A stretch of DNA of 64,000 nucleotides from Phenylobacterium sp. (GTDB taxonomy: Bacteria; Pseudomonadota; Alphaproteobacteria; Caulobacterales; Caulobacteraceae), in assembly GCF_013911965.1 (NCBI RefSeq), contig NZ_JACESE010000005.1, forward strand, positions 186,001-250,000, read 5' to 3'. The stretch's first letter is position 1. The number at the start of each line of letters is the position of its first letter. This document shows, one piece after another, positions 40,815 to 49,912 of this stretch. Made by a program: the position numbers and the translations under genes. Below the pieces are notes generated by a model. It ran no database searches, was not told where the DNA came from, and saw nothing but the letters and a program-made list of their open reading frames with translations.

Positions 40815-41954
40815 ATGCTGAGCCGGGTGATGGGACTTCTGCTGGGCCTGGCGCTGGGCGGCGCCGCCTACGCCGTCCTAAATCCCGGCGGGCTGGAGGG
40901 GCGGATCCCCCCGATCGGTCTGGGCGCCTTCGAGAGCGTCCGGCTGGGCGTCGGCCTGGCCGCGGGCCTGCTGGGCGCGGCGGTGGCCATCGCCGCCTTC
41001 GCCGGACCGACCGGGCGCCGGCGCCGCCGGGACGACGACCGGCCGCCCCTGGCGGGTTTCCAGCTGGACGCGCCGGCCGAGGAGCCGCAGGCCGCGGCCG
41101 AGCCGCCGGAGGAGCCCGGGCGCTCCGAACACCTTGCCCTTGAGGCGAGCGACCCGTTTCCGGTCGAGGCGGCGGCGCCCGAACCGGAGCCGGAGCCCTT
41201 TCCGATGACCGCGGAGACCGAGCCCCGGGCCTTCGAGGCGGCGCCCGAGGCCGATGCGGAGGCGCCCTGCGAGCCCGCTCCGGCGCCGCAGATCGTCCCG
41301 CCCGCGCCGCTTGCGGCCGTCGCCGCCGCCGCGCCGGAGTCCCCGCCTCCAGAGGCCGCGCCTGCGCCCGTCGCCGATCCCGAGACCTTCAGCTTCGACG
41401 CCGCCCGCGACGCCCTGCGCTCGGCCGCCCGCGCCGAGGCCTGGTCCGAGGCCGCCGACGCCCTGCGTCTGGTCCGCAGGCTCGCCGTCGATGAGCGCCA
41501 GCACATGCTGGCGGCCCAGGACGCCGGCGACTTCGCCCGCGCGCAGGGCCTGACCGACGACGCTGTCGAGGCCTATGACGAGGCGCTCGCCTATGCGCGC
41601 ATGGCCGGATCGCCCGGCGAACTGGCCGACGCCCTGATCAATGTCGGGGACATGGCCTATGACGAACAGCGCCTGGACTACGCCGTCGCCAATTACGAAG
41701 AGGCGGTCGGCTTGCGCCGGCGGATCGCGCAGGACACGCCCTCGCCTGACGCCCGCCGCAGCCTTTCCATCGCCCTCGAGCGGCTGGCCGACGCCCGCGA
41801 GGATCGCGGCCACAGGATGCGGGCGCTCGACCTCTACCGCGAGAGCGAGGCGGTCACGGCCGAGCTGGCCCAGGCGGACGCCGCCCGCTTCGGCGCCGAC
41901 CTCGCCGCCACCCGCAAGCGCCTCGAGGAACTGGAGGCGCGCGTCCTGGCCTGA
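40815..41954 (+). CDS. TPR-repeat protein with membrane anchor and Pro/Ala/Glu-rich linker
   Basis: A 379-aa protein. Two N-terminal hydrophobic segments (VMGLLLGLALGGAAYAVL and VRLGVGLAAGLLGAAVAIAAF) anchor it; residues about 70-190 form an acidic, proline- and alanine-rich linker (EPEPEPFP-type runs); the last 190 residues are helical with two to three TPR-like units (GLTDDAVEAYDEALAYARMAG, ADALINVGDMAYDEQRLDYA, RALDLYRESEAVTAELAQ). ATG 40815 follows GGGGGGATC; the upstream TTG at 40782 is less likely. A scaffold or assembly role fits the layout but is unproved. Confidence 0.75.
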   Translation: MLSRVMGLLLGLALGGAAYAVLNPGGLEGRIPPIGLGAFESVRLGVGLAAGLLGAAVAIAAFAGPTGRRRRRDDDRPPLAGFQLDAPAEEPQAAAEPPEEPGRSEHLALEASDPFPVEAAAPEPEPEPFPMTAETEPRAFEAAPEADAEAPCEPAPAPQIVPPAPLAAVAAAAPESPPPEAAPAPVADPETFSFDAARDALRSAARAEAWSEAADALRLVRRLAVDERQHMLAAQDAGDFARAQGLTDDAVEAYDEALAYARMAGSPGELADALINVGDMAYDEQRLDYAVANYEEAVGLRRRIAQDTPSPDARRSLSIALERLADAREDRGHRMRALDLYRESEAVTAELAQADAARFGADLAATRKRLEELEARVLA

Positions 41955-41963
41955 CGCCGCCCA

Positions 41964-42000
41964 GAAAAAACGCCTCCCCCGCGCGAGCGAGAGAGGCGTT
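41964..42000 (-). terminator. Bidirectional rho-independent terminator
   Basis: AACGCCTC and GAGGCGTT pair around a C/G-rich loop. On the minus strand the stem is followed by TTTTTTCTG, a good terminator for ilvE; on the plus strand it lies 10 bp after the TPR gene stop and may work in both directions. Confidence 0.8.
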
Positions 42001-42023
42001 CAGGATCGAAGGTTCGATGCGGG

Positions 42024-42911
42024 TCAGGCCGGCTGCAGCTGCCGGCGGACCATCTTGGCGTAGTCGTCCATCAGGCTGAGCGAGATGTTGCCCGGCTTGA
42101 AGCTGTACTCGCCGATCTGGGAGACCGGCGTCACCTCGGCGGCCGTGCCGACCACGAAGCATTCGGTGAAGCCCGCCAGCTCCTCGGGCTTGATGTGGCG
42201 CTCGACCACCTCGAAGCCCTTGGACCGGGCCAGTTCGATCACCGACTGGCGCGTGATCCCGTTCAGGAAGCAGTCCGGCGTCGGCGTGTGCAGCACGCCG
42301 TCCTTCACGAAGAAGACGTTCGACCCCGTGCTTTCGGCCACATAGCCGCGGTAGTCGAGCATCATGGCGTCGGTGAAACCGTCCTTCTCCGCGGCGTGCT
42401 TGGAGATGGTGCAGATCATGTAGAGGCCGGTGGCCTTGGCGTGGACCGGCTCGGTCTCCGGCGAGGGCCGCTTGTATTTGGCCCAGCACATACGGATGCC
42501 CTTGGCCTTCTCTTCCGGCGAGAAGTAGCTGGGCCACTCCCACACGGCGATGGCCACGTGGATCTTGGTCTGCTGCGCGGACACGCCGATCATTTCCGAT
42601 CCGCGCCAGGCGATCGGGCGGATGTAGGCGTCGGTGAGGCCGTTCTTGGCGCAGGTTTCGATGCAGGCCTTGTCGATCTCGGCGACCGTGAAGGGGATCT
42701 CGAAATCGAGGATCTCGGCCGACTTGAACAGGCGCTCGGTGTGCTCGGTCAGCTTGTAGATCTCGCCGCCGTACATGCGCTCGCCTTCGAACACGGCCGA
42801 TGCGTAGTGCAGGCCGTGCGTCAGTACGTGCACCTTCGCCTCGCGCCAGGGCACGAACTGGCCGTCCAGCCAGATCCAACCGTCGCGATCGTCGAAGGGA
42901 ACGAGAGACAT
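42024..42911 (-). CDS. ilvE: Branched-chain amino acid aminotransferase
   Basis: A 295-aa fold-type IV PLP enzyme catalysing the last step of Leu, Ile and Val synthesis. WIWLDGQFVPWREAKVHVLTHGLHYASAVFEG is the N-terminal signature region, GGEIYKLTEHTERLF follows, the PLP lysine is in AKATGLYMICTISK, and AMMLDYRGYVAESTGSNVFFV is the class IV signature. ATG 42911 is preceded by AAAGGAGG; an in-frame codon at 42932 is less likely. It is divergent from the two-component system genes. Confidence 0.95.
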   Translation of the reverse strand: MSLVPFDDRDGWIWLDGQFVPWREAKVHVLTHGLHYASAVFEGERMYGGEIYKLTEHTERLFKSAEILDFEIPFTVAEIDKACIETCAKNGLTDAYIRPIAWRGSEMIGVSAQQTKIHVAIAVWEWPSYFSPEEKAKGIRMCWAKYKRPSPETEPVHAKATGLYMICTISKHAAEKDGFTDAMMLDYRGYVAESTGSNVFFVKDGVLHTPTPDCFLNGITRQSVIELARSKGFEVVERHIKPEELAGFTECFVVGTAAEVTPVSQIGEYSFKPGNISLSLMDDYAKMVRRQLQPA

Positions 42912-43054
42912 AGGCTTTGCGCCTCCTTTCAATGCGCTTCCCTTACAGCGCCGCCCGCGCGCCGCGTCAAACGGAAAGGGGCGTGCGCGGACGTGGCGAA
43001 GGCGGCGCGGCCGTCCTATTCTCCAGCCCCGACAGCAGGAGAGTCCGCCCCCGC

Positions 43055-43765
43055 ATGAGCCTCGCCGAAGCCCCGAGCGCCGCTTCCCGGCACCTGCTGG
43101 TCGTCGACGACGACGACCGGATCCGCGAACTCCTCAAGGCCTATCTCAGCCGCGAAGGCTTCCGCGTCACCGTCGCCCCCGGCGGCGAGGCCGCGCGCAA
43201 GCTGCTCGAGGGCTTCGACTTCGACCTGGCCGTCTTCGACGTGATGATGCCGGGCGAGGACGGCGTCTCCCTGACCCGGTGGCTGCGCGGACGGAGCGGG
43301 GCGGCGGGACGCACGCCGGTGCTGATGCTGACGGCCCGCGGCGAGCCTGAGGACCGGATCGCCGGCCTCCAGGTCGGGGCCGACGACTATCTCGGTAAGC
43401 CGTTCGAGCCGCAGGAGCTGCTGCTGCGCATCGAGGCCATCCTGCGCCGGACGGCCGAACGCAGCCCGGCCGCCGCCCAGCTGGCCCTGGGCGACTGCAC
43501 CTTCGATCCCGCCCGGGGGGAGCTGTTCCGCGACGGCGTCGCCGTCCGCCTGACCGAGGGCGAAAGCGCCCTGCTGAAGCGGCTGGCGCGCAACCCGCAC
43601 GAGCCGGTCGACCGGATGGAGCTGGCCCATGAGACGGTCGATCCGTCCGGCCGCGCCGTCGACGTCCAGGTCACCCGCCTGCGACGCAAGATCGAAGCCG
43701 ACCCGAAGACGCCGCGTTATCTGCAGACGGTGCGCGGGGTCGGCTACATGCTGGCGCCGGACTGA
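43055..43765 (+). CDS. OmpR-family response regulator
   Basis: A 236-aa two-component regulator. The receiver has VVDDDDRIREL, phospho-acceptor Asp62 in AVFDVMMPGEDG, MLTARG and the Lys of YLGKPFEP; the C-terminal winged helix ends with VTRLRRKIEADPKTPRYL and VRGVGYML, typical of the OmpR subfamily. ATG 43055 is chosen because the receiver fold begins just after it; the frame is open to 42917. Its stop overlaps the kinase start as TGATG. In alphaproteobacteria this pair is the OmpR/EnvZ (FeuPQ, PetR-like) type; the stimulus is not known. Confidence 0.93.
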   Translation: MSLAEAPSAASRHLLVVDDDDRIRELLKAYLSREGFRVTVAPGGEAARKLLEGFDFDLAVFDVMMPGEDGVSLTRWLRGRSGAAGRTPVLMLTARGEPEDRIAGLQVGADDYLGKPFEPQELLLRIEAILRRTAERSPAAAQLALGDCTFDPARGELFRDGVAVRLTEGESALLKRLARNPHEPVDRMELAHETVDPSGRAVDVQVTRLRRKIEADPKTPRYLQTVRGVGYMLAPD

Positions 43766-45111
43766 TGCGCCTGCGCCTGCCGCCGCGCTATCTGGGGCGC
43801 CTGATCAAGCGGAGGCTTCCGACCAGCCTCTTCGGCCGCTCGCTGCTGATCATCGTCCTGCCGGTGGCGCTGATGCAGATCGCCGTCACCTGGATCTTCT
43901 TCGACGCCCACTGGAACACGGTGACCAGCCGCCTGTCCGACGGCCTGGCCGGCGAGGTGGCCTGGGCGGTGGAGAGCTACCAGGACGACAAGAGTCCGGA
44001 GGCTTTCGCCAAGCTGGCCGACCGCGCCGAGGAGTCGCTCAGCCTCTCCATCGCTCTCCAGCAGGGCCGCGACCTGCCGGAGACCCGCCGCTACGCCTTC
44101 TTCGCGCCAGTGGACTACGCCCTGAAGCGGGCGCTGTCGGAGCGGCTGGACGCCCCCTTCTGGTTCGACGCCACCCGCTACCCGGCCTATGTGGACATCC
44201 GCGTGCAGGTGGACGAAGGCGTGCTGCGCATCCTGGCGCCGCGGGACCGGGCCATCGCCACACAGGGCCACATCTTCATCCTCTGGATGACGGTGGCGAC
44301 CCTGCTGCTGACGGCTGTGGCCATCCTCTTCATCCGCAACCAGACCCGGGCCATCGAGCGGCTGGCGACCGCCGCCGACGCTTTCGGCCGCGGCGTGGAC
44401 GACCAGGGGTTCAAGCCGCACGGCGCGCGCGAGGTGCGGCAGGCGGCCCACGCCTTCCTGGCCATGAAGAGCCGCATCCAGCGCCATATCGAGCAGAGGA
44501 CCGCCCTGCTGGCCTCGGTCAGCCATGACCTGCGCACGCCTCTGACCCGGCTGAAGCTCGAGCTGGCGCTCGCCCCGCCCTCGTCCCGGACCGAGGAGAT
44601 GAAGCGCGACCTCTCCGAGATGGAGCACATGATCGACGAGTACCTCGCCTTCGCCCGCGGCGAGGGCGGCGAGGCCGTCGAGACCACCCGCCTGCTGCCC
44701 CTGCTGCAGGAGGTGGCCGAGGGCGCGGTGCGCGCCGGCGCCCAGGTCCGCGTCGAGGCGCCGGAGACCCTGGCCGTCGACGTCCGCCCCAATGCGCTCA
44801 AGCGCGCCGTCTCCAACCTGGTGATGAACGCCGCCGTCCATGGCGAGACGGTGGAGCTGTCCGCTCGGATCCTGCCCTCGGGCGGGGTCGAGATCGCCGT
44901 CGACGACGACGGGCCGGGCATTCCGGCGGCCCAGTACGAGGAGGCGTTCAAGGCCTTCAACCGCCTGGACGAGGCGCGCAACCAGAACACCAAGGGCGTG
45001 GGCCTGGGCCTGGCCATCGCCCGCGACGTGGCCCGCGGCCACGGCGGCGAGGTGCTGCTCGACCGTTCGCCCTTGGGCGGCCTGCGGGCGGTGATCCGCC
45101 TGCCGCGCTAG
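43765..45111 (+). CDS. EnvZ-like sensor histidine kinase
   Basis: A 448-aa sensor kinase. Two transmembrane segments (SLLIIVLPVALMQIAVTWIF and IFILWMTVATLLLTAVAIL) enclose a periplasmic domain of about 140 residues; a HAMP domain follows, then the H-box SVSHDLRTPLTRLKLEL with His254, N-box NLVMNAAVHG, and G boxes VDDDGPGIP and GVGLGLAIA. The opening SLFGRSLLIIVLP is a hallmark of alphaproteobacterial EnvZ. It is coupled to the regulator gene and overlaps the convergent proC stop by 4 bp. Confidence 0.94.
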   Translation: MRLRLPPRYLGRLIKRRLPTSLFGRSLLIIVLPVALMQIAVTWIFFDAHWNTVTSRLSDGLAGEVAWAVESYQDDKSPEAFAKLADRAEESLSLSIALQQGRDLPETRRYAFFAPVDYALKRALSERLDAPFWFDATRYPAYVDIRVQVDEGVLRILAPRDRAIATQGHIFILWMTVATLLLTAVAILFIRNQTRAIERLATAADAFGRGVDDQGFKPHGAREVRQAAHAFLAMKSRIQRHIEQRTALLASVSHDLRTPLTRLKLELALAPPSSRTEEMKRDLSEMEHMIDEYLAFARGEGGEAVETTRLLPLLQEVAEGAVRAGAQVRVEAPETLAVDVRPNALKRAVSNLVMNAAVHGETVELSARILPSGGVEIAVDDDGPGIPAAQYEEAFKAFNRLDEARNQNTKGVGLGLAIARDVARGHGGEVLLDRSPLGGLRAVIRLPR

Positions 45112-45902
45112 GCCCCGAGCTCGCGCGACCGGCGGGCGGCCGCAGCCACCGCATCCTTGAGCAGGGGTCCGAGGCCGGCCTCGCCCATCAGCACGTCGAG
45201 CGCGGCCTGGGTGGTGCCGCCGGGCGAAGTCACCTGCCGGCGCAGCTCGGACGGCTCCTCGCCGCTCTGGGCGAGCAGGGCCGCGGCGCCGGAAATGGTG
45301 GCGCGGGCGAGCGTCCGGGCGGACTCGGCGGGGAGGCCGGCGGCTTCGCCCGCGGCCTCCAGGGCTTCGACAAAGGCGTAGAGATAGGCCGGCGCCGAGC
45401 CGGACACGGCGGTGGCCGCGTGCATCAGCTCCTCGTCCTCAAGTTCGACCACGGCGCCGACGGCTTCAAACAGGGGCCGCGCAATGTCGCGGGCCGCGGC
45501 GTCGGTGGCGTAGAGGCTCGCCGTGCCCTGGCCGATGGCTGCGGCCGTGGTGGGCATGATGCGCGCGACGGGACGGCCGCCGAAGGCCTGGGAGATCTGG
45601 GCGGCCGCCACGCCGGCGGCCACGGAGACGATCACGGCGTCGGAGGAGAGGCTGCCCCCAACCTCGACGGCGGCGTCACGCCAGAGCTGCGGCTTGACGG
45701 CCAGGAGCACGACCTTGGCCCGGCCCATGGCCTCGGCGTCGGGATCAAGCGACGCGCCTGCCGCGACGGCGGCCTTGGCCTCGTCGCCGGCCTGCGGGTC
45801 GCGGATCATGAGGTCGCTGAGGGGAAAGGCGCCGGCCTTGCGCCAGCCGGCGATCAGCGCGCCGCCCATGCGGCCGGCGCCCAGCATCAGAATCGGCCCC
45901 AT
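45108..45902 (-). CDS. proC: Pyrroline-5-carboxylate reductase
   Basis: A 264-aa NAD(P)H enzyme for the last step of proline synthesis. The Rossmann loop is LMLGAGRMGGALIAGW; VLLAVKPQ, ARIMPTTAAAIGQGTASLY, the catalytic helix AVSGSAPAYLYAFVEALE and TSPGGTTQAALDVL are all conserved ProC elements. It may be co-transcribed with the YbjN gene 88 bp upstream on the same strand, but the spacer is long enough for its own promoter. Confidence 0.95.
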   Translation of the reverse strand: MGPILMLGAGRMGGALIAGWRKAGAFPLSDLMIRDPQAGDEAKAAVAAGASLDPDAEAMGRAKVVLLAVKPQLWRDAAVEVGGSLSSDAVIVSVAAGVAAAQISQAFGGRPVARIMPTTAAAIGQGTASLYATDAAARDIARPLFEAVGAVVELEDEELMHAATAVSGSAPAYLYAFVEALEAAGEAAGLPAESARTLARATISGAAALLAQSGEEPSELRRQVTSPGGTTQAALDVLMGEAGLGPLLKDAVAAAARRSRELGA

Positions 45903-45990
45903 CGGATCCTCCCTGGCTTGGTGGCGAAGGGCGGACCCTAGCGAGGCGAGGGCTGAATCGCGAGGCCGAAGACCCGCGCGTCCGGGCCGA

Positions 45991-46494
45991 TCAGGCCTCG
46001 CCGACGGTCTCGAACATGCAGGCGGCCATGGCTTCGGCCGGGTTCTTCGCGCCGCGCACCAGGAAGTCGAACGCCGGATAGAAGCGGTCGGCCGCCTCCA
46101 CCGCGATGTCGATCATGGCCGCGGCCTGAGCCAGGCTCGGACGCTCGCCGCTGGTCAGGGCCATGCTGTGGCGGAAGACGATCTCGCCGTCGTCCCAGAG
46201 CTCGAAGTGACCGAGCCAGAGGCGCTGATTGACCAGACCGATCATCTCGTGGGCCGGAGGACGCTGGTCCTGGGCCACGTTGTGGCTGAGCGCCAGGCAG
46301 AGCTGCAGGCAGTCGGCCTCCGGCCGCCAGGCGAACCAGAGCTCGTACTCCTTCCACTCGCCGGTCAGGCTGAAGGCGAGGTCGCCGTCCTCGGTGCGGT
46401 CGAATTCGAGATTCTCGGCGGTGAGCACGTGCTCGACCACATCCAACGGGTCCAGGCCGAGGACCACGTCCTCGTCGGGCTGGGGCATATCCAT
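45991..46494 (-). CDS. YbjN domain-containing protein
   Basis: A 167-aa cytosolic protein of the YbjN family (bacterial sensory transduction regulator, type III secretion chaperone-like fold). VVEHVLTAENLEFDRTEDGD, YELWFAWRPEADCLQLCLAL, MIGLVNQRLWLGHFELWDDG and IVFRHSM are the family features. The start is ambiguous: ATG 46494, an ATG two codons later, or GTG 46503 which lies only 3 bases after AAAGGA. Its function in alphaproteobacteria is unknown. Confidence 0.85.
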   Translation of the reverse strand: MDMPQPDEDVVLGLDPLDVVEHVLTAENLEFDRTEDGDLAFSLTGEWKEYELWFAWRPEADCLQLCLALSHNVAQDQRPPAHEMIGLVNQRLWLGHFELWDDGEIVFRHSMALTSGERPSLAQAAAMIDIAVEAADRFYPAFDFLVRGAKNPAEAMAACMFETVGEA

Positions 46495-46647
46495 GGAACC
46501 CACGGTCCTTTCGCTGCGGCCGTGCCGGGCGCGATAGCCCGAACGAATCGACCGGCAGTCATGAAACTAATCTGCTTCGCGCGCCCGCTGTCACCGGCTT
46601 CTTCCGGCGAGCGAGGCACTTTCGCGTGTAGGCGACGGGCCGCGCCT

Positions 46648-46878
46648 TTAGGCGCCTTCGCCCTTGCCGCGCAGCGCGTCGACCTCGGCCCGCAGGGCGG
46701 CCACCTCGGCTTTCAGCGCTTCGAACTCCTCGCGACGGATCAGGTCGAGTTCGGCCGCCACGCGGTCGGCCTGCGCCCGGAAGGCCGTACGGGCCTCCTC
46801 GCCGGCGGTCTGGGCCATGCCCATGGCCGCTGTGGTCAGCTTGGCGATCTCGTCGAGGAAGGGATTTTGGGTCTGCAT
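46648..46878 (-). CDS. ubiK: Ubiquinone biosynthesis accessory factor UbiK (BMFP family)
   Basis: A 76-aa protein with a short N-terminal amphipathic part (MQTQNPFLDEIAKLTTAAMG) and a C-terminal coiled coil (REEFEALKAEVAALRAEVDALRG) typical of the BMFP/YqiC family. In proteobacteria it helps the Ubi complex during aerobic ubiquinone synthesis. ATG 46878 is the natural start for the family; the frame open to 46920 is less likely. Divergent from lgt. Confidence 0.88.
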   Translation of the reverse strand: MQTQNPFLDEIAKLTTAAMGMAQTAGEEARTAFRAQADRVAAELDLIRREEFEALKAEVAALRAEVDALRGKGEGA

Positions 46879-46994
46879 ATCGGGCTCTGACGCGCGGGAA
46901 GGTCCGCCGCGCGTCTCCAATATGGGGCGCCGGGGGATGAATGCGAAGGCCTTCTGGGCTACACAGGCGCCGAATTGGCTGGAGACCTGCGCCG

Positions 46995-47918
46995 GTGCCC
47001 TTCCCTGAATTCGATCCCGTCCTGATCCAGCTCGGCCCCTTCGCCATCCGCTGGTACGCCCTGGCCTACGTGGCCGGCATCATCCTGGGCTGGCGCTACG
47101 TCGTCGGGCTGGTGAAGAACGAGCGCCTGTGGGCGCTGCGCGGCCAGCCGGCCACCGTGCCGCAGATCGACGACCTGATCCTGTGGGTGACCATCGGCAT
47201 CATCGCCGGCGGGCGGCTGGGCTATGTCCTCTTCTACCAGCCGGCCATCCTGTGGACGAACCCGGTCGAGGTGCTGCAGGTCTGGCACGGGGGGATGAGC
47301 TTCCACGGCGGAGCGATCGGCGTGGCCATCGCCGTGACCGTCTTCGCCCGCGCCAACGGCATCGACCTCTTCCGGCTGGCCGACCTGGTGGCCGCCTGCG
47401 TGCCCATCGGTCTCTTCTTCGGCCGCATCGCCAACTTCATCAACGGCGAGCTGTGGGGCCGGCCCACCGACGCGCCCTGGGGGGTCGTCTTCCCGGGCGC
47501 CGGACCCTATCCGCGCCACCCCAGCCAGCTCTACGAGGCGGCGCTGGAGGGGATCGTCCTCTTCGTCATCCTGCGCATCGCCACCCACCGGGCGCTCTGG
47601 CTGAACCGCCGCGGGGCGGTGGCGGGCCTCTTCCTGGTCGGCTACGCCTGTTTCCGCACCCTGGTGGAACAGGTGCGCGAGCCCGACGCCTTCCTGCCCA
47701 GTTTCCCCGCCGGACTGACCATGGGCATGATGCTCAGCCTGCCCATGCTGCTCGGCGGCGCCTTCCTGGTCTGGCGCGCCCTGCGCGAACCCCTGCCCGC
47801 CCTTCCGGCCGCAGAGGCGCCGGCGCCGCAGACCCTGCCCGAGGCGCAGGCGGCCGCCGACGGCGAGGACGATCCCTTCCGCATCCGGCCGCGCCCGGAC
47901 GCCGATGAGCCTGCGTGA
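46995..47918 (+). CDS. lgt: Prolipoprotein diacylglyceryl transferase
   Basis: A 307-aa inner-membrane enzyme with seven hydrophobic segments that transfers diacylglycerol from phosphatidylglycerol to the lipobox cysteine. The signature GLFFGRIANFINGELWGRPT, GGMSFHGGAIG and RHPSQLYEA hold catalytic residues (Arg, His, Asn). The C-terminus has an extra Pro/Ala-rich tail. The start GTG 46995 follows GGAGA; an earlier in-frame codon at 46941 adds basic sequence atypical of Lgt. It overlaps the next gene by 14 bp. Confidence 0.95.
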   Translation: MPFPEFDPVLIQLGPFAIRWYALAYVAGIILGWRYVVGLVKNERLWALRGQPATVPQIDDLILWVTIGIIAGGRLGYVLFYQPAILWTNPVEVLQVWHGGMSFHGGAIGVAIAVTVFARANGIDLFRLADLVAACVPIGLFFGRIANFINGELWGRPTDAPWGVVFPGAGPYPRHPSQLYEAALEGIVLFVILRIATHRALWLNRRGAVAGLFLVGYACFRTLVEQVREPDAFLPSFPAGLTMGMMLSLPMLLGGAFLVWRALREPLPALPAAEAPAPQTLPEAQAAADGEDDPFRIRPRPDADEPA

Positions 47919-48969
47919 GCGGCTGGCGGCCCAGATCGCCGCCGGCGGGCCGCTGACCCTCGCCCAATACATGACCGCCTGCCTGCACGACCCGCAGGAC
48001 GGCTACTACGCCACGCGCCCGGCCATCGGCGGGACGGGCGACTTCATCACCGCTCCGGCCGTCAGCCAGATGTTCGGGGAGCTGATCGGCCTCTGGGCGG
48101 CTCAGACCTGGCGGGCCATGGGCGAGCCCGCCGCCTTCCGCCTGGTCGAGGCGGGTCCCGGAGACGGGACGCTGATGGAGGACCTGCTGCGCGCCGCCGG
48201 GGCCGCGCCCGGGTTCCGCGAGGCGGCCGACCTCTGGCTCATCGAGGCCTCGCCGCCGCTGCGCGCGCGCCAGGCCGAGCGTCTCGCCCACGCCGCGCCG
48301 CAGTGGGCCGGCCGACTGGACGACGTTCCTGGCGGAGGTCCGCTGATCCTGGTCGCCAACGAATTCCTCGACTGCCTGCCCGCCCGCCAGTTCGTGCGCA
48401 CGGAGCGGGGCTGGCGTGAGAAGATGGTCGGCCTGGATGAGGAAGGCCGGCTCGCCTTCGGCCTCTCCGCCCCCCTGCCTCCGCCCTTCGCCGAGGCGGA
48501 CCTGCCGGTCGGGTCCATCCGCGAGGTCTCGGCCGCCCAGGAGGCCTTCGGCCTGACGCTCGGCGCGCGTCTGGCCGCCGAGGGCGGGGCGGCCCTGCTG
48601 ATCGACTACGGCTCGGCCCGTCCGGGCGGGGACACCTTTCAGGCCCTCAAGCGCCACGAAAAGGTCGATCCCCTCGCCTTCCCTGGCGAGGCGGACCTCA
48701 CCGTGCACGCCGACTTCGCCGCCGTGGCCGCCGCCGCCGTCGCGGAAGGCGCGGCGGCGGCGGCCCTGCTGACCCAGGCGCAGTTCCTCGGGCGGATGGG
48801 GATCGAGGCCCGCGCCCAGGCCCTGGCCGCCCGCCGGCCGGACCGTGTCGAGACCCTGGGCCGCCAGTTCGACCGACTGACCGCCCAGAACGAGATGGGC
48901 GAACTCTTCAAGGTCCTCTGCCTTCATGCGAAGGACCTGTCGCCGCCAGCCTTCGAGGAAGCCCGATGA
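47905..48969 (+). CDS. SAM-dependent methyltransferase, NDUFAF7/MidA family
   Basis: A 354-aa class I methyltransferase of the DUF185/NDUFAF7 family. GYYATRPAIGGTGDFITAP is the family signature; the SAM loop is LVEAGPGDGTLMEDLL, and NEFLDCLPARQFV and LLIDYG complete the Rossmann core. The mitochondrial homologue methylates an Arg of a complex I subunit (NDUFS2), so a role in respiratory complex I assembly is likely. It overlaps lgt upstream and pgeF downstream (ATGA). Confidence 0.9.
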   Translation: MSLRERLAAQIAAGGPLTLAQYMTACLHDPQDGYYATRPAIGGTGDFITAPAVSQMFGELIGLWAAQTWRAMGEPAAFRLVEAGPGDGTLMEDLLRAAGAAPGFREAADLWLIEASPPLRARQAERLAHAAPQWAGRLDDVPGGGPLILVANEFLDCLPARQFVRTERGWREKMVGLDEEGRLAFGLSAPLPPPFAEADLPVGSIREVSAAQEAFGLTLGARLAAEGGAALLIDYGSARPGGDTFQALKRHEKVDPLAFPGEADLTVHADFAAVAAAAVAEGAAAAALLTQAQFLGRMGIEARAQALAARRPDRVETLGRQFDRLTAQNEMGELFKVLCLHAKDLSPPAFEEAR

Positions 48970-49745
48970 CCGAACCCGCCCCGCTTCCCGTGATCACCTC
49001 GCCTCTGCTCGAGGCCGCGGGCGTGCGCCACGCCTTCTTCACGCGCCAGGGCGGGGTTTCGGCCGGGCTCTACGGGTCGCTCAACGTCGGGCCCGGCTCG
49101 GAGGATTCGCCCGAGGACGTGGCCGAGAACCGCCGCCGCACGGCCGCCCATTTCGGACTGCCGCCGGAGGCTCTGAACACCTGCCATCAGGTCCACTCGG
49201 CCGAGGCTCGGATCGCCGAGCGGCCCTGGGGCGCGGCCCGGCCGGAGGCCGATGCGGTGGTCACCCGCACCCCCGGCCTCATCTGCGGCGCCCTGGCCGC
49301 CGATTGCGCGCCGGTGCTTCTGGCCGACCCGGACGCGGGCGTGGTGGGCGCAGCCCATGCCGGCTGGAAGGGCGCGCTCGGCGGCGTCGTGGCCGACGCG
49401 GTGGCCAAGATGACCGAGCTCGGCGCCCGGCCGGGACGCATCGTCGCAGCCGTGGGCCCCTGCATCGCCCAGGCCTCCTACGAGGTGGGCGCGGAGTTCC
49501 TCGACCGCTTCGCCGCCGCCGACGCGGGCCACGAGCGTTTCTTCCGCTCCGGGGAATCGGCGGGCAAGCACATGTTCGACCTTCCCGGCTTCGTGCTTTC
49601 GCGCCTGGCCGCCGCCGGCGTCGCGAACGCCGAGTGGGTGGGGCGCGACACCTGCGCCGAAGCCGACCTCTTCTTCTCCAACCGCCGGGCCTTCAAGCGC
49701 GGCGAGGCCGACTACGGCCGGCTGCTGTCGGCCATCGTTCTCTAG
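48966..49745 (+). CDS. pgeF: Peptidoglycan editing factor PgeF (laccase domain)
   Basis: A 259-aa multicopper-oxidase-like protein (formerly DUF152/YfiH). HAFFTRQGGVSAGLYGSLNV is the N-terminal signature; zinc/copper ligands stand in TCHQVHSAEA, AADCAPVLLADP and AAHAGWKGALGGV; and GPCIAQASYEVG and DTCAEADLFFSNRR are conserved. Homologues hydrolyse mis-amidated UDP-MurNAc-dipeptides to keep peptidoglycan composition correct. It is translationally coupled to the methyltransferase gene by ATGA. Confidence 0.93.
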   Translation: MTEPAPLPVITSPLLEAAGVRHAFFTRQGGVSAGLYGSLNVGPGSEDSPEDVAENRRRTAAHFGLPPEALNTCHQVHSAEARIAERPWGAARPEADAVVTRTPGLICGALAADCAPVLLADPDAGVVGAAHAGWKGALGGVVADAVAKMTELGARPGRIVAAVGPCIAQASYEVGAEFLDRFAAADAGHERFFRSGESAGKHMFDLPGFVLSRLAAAGVANAEWVGRDTCAEADLFFSNRRAFKRGEADYGRLLSAIVL

Positions 49746-49847
49746 ACCTGCGTCTGGCGGGATCAGATCGCCGGTCCGTCCTGTCCGTTCGTCCGCGTTT
49801 CGTCCGGCGAGAGGCCGCCACTTGCGCGCAACGCGCGCCCGCGAGGG

Positions 49848-49876
49848 TTGCCCGTGGGGCGCCCGGCGGATAAAGC
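49848..49876 (+). promoter_or_regulatory. Predicted promoter of prs
   Basis: TTGCCC (49848-49853) and TAAAGC (49871-49876) with a 17-nt spacer, 36 bp before the prs start, which has AGGAGA upstream. Confidence 0.5.
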
Positions 49877-49912
49877 CCCGCTCAGCGGCGCGGACCAATC
49901 TCAGGAGACACC

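Noticed and set aside
41000-41400. Tandem GCC/GAG repeats in the TPR-protein linker as a repeat locus
   Set aside because: They are codon-level low complexity (Ala, Pro, Glu) inside a coding region, not a DNA repeat array.
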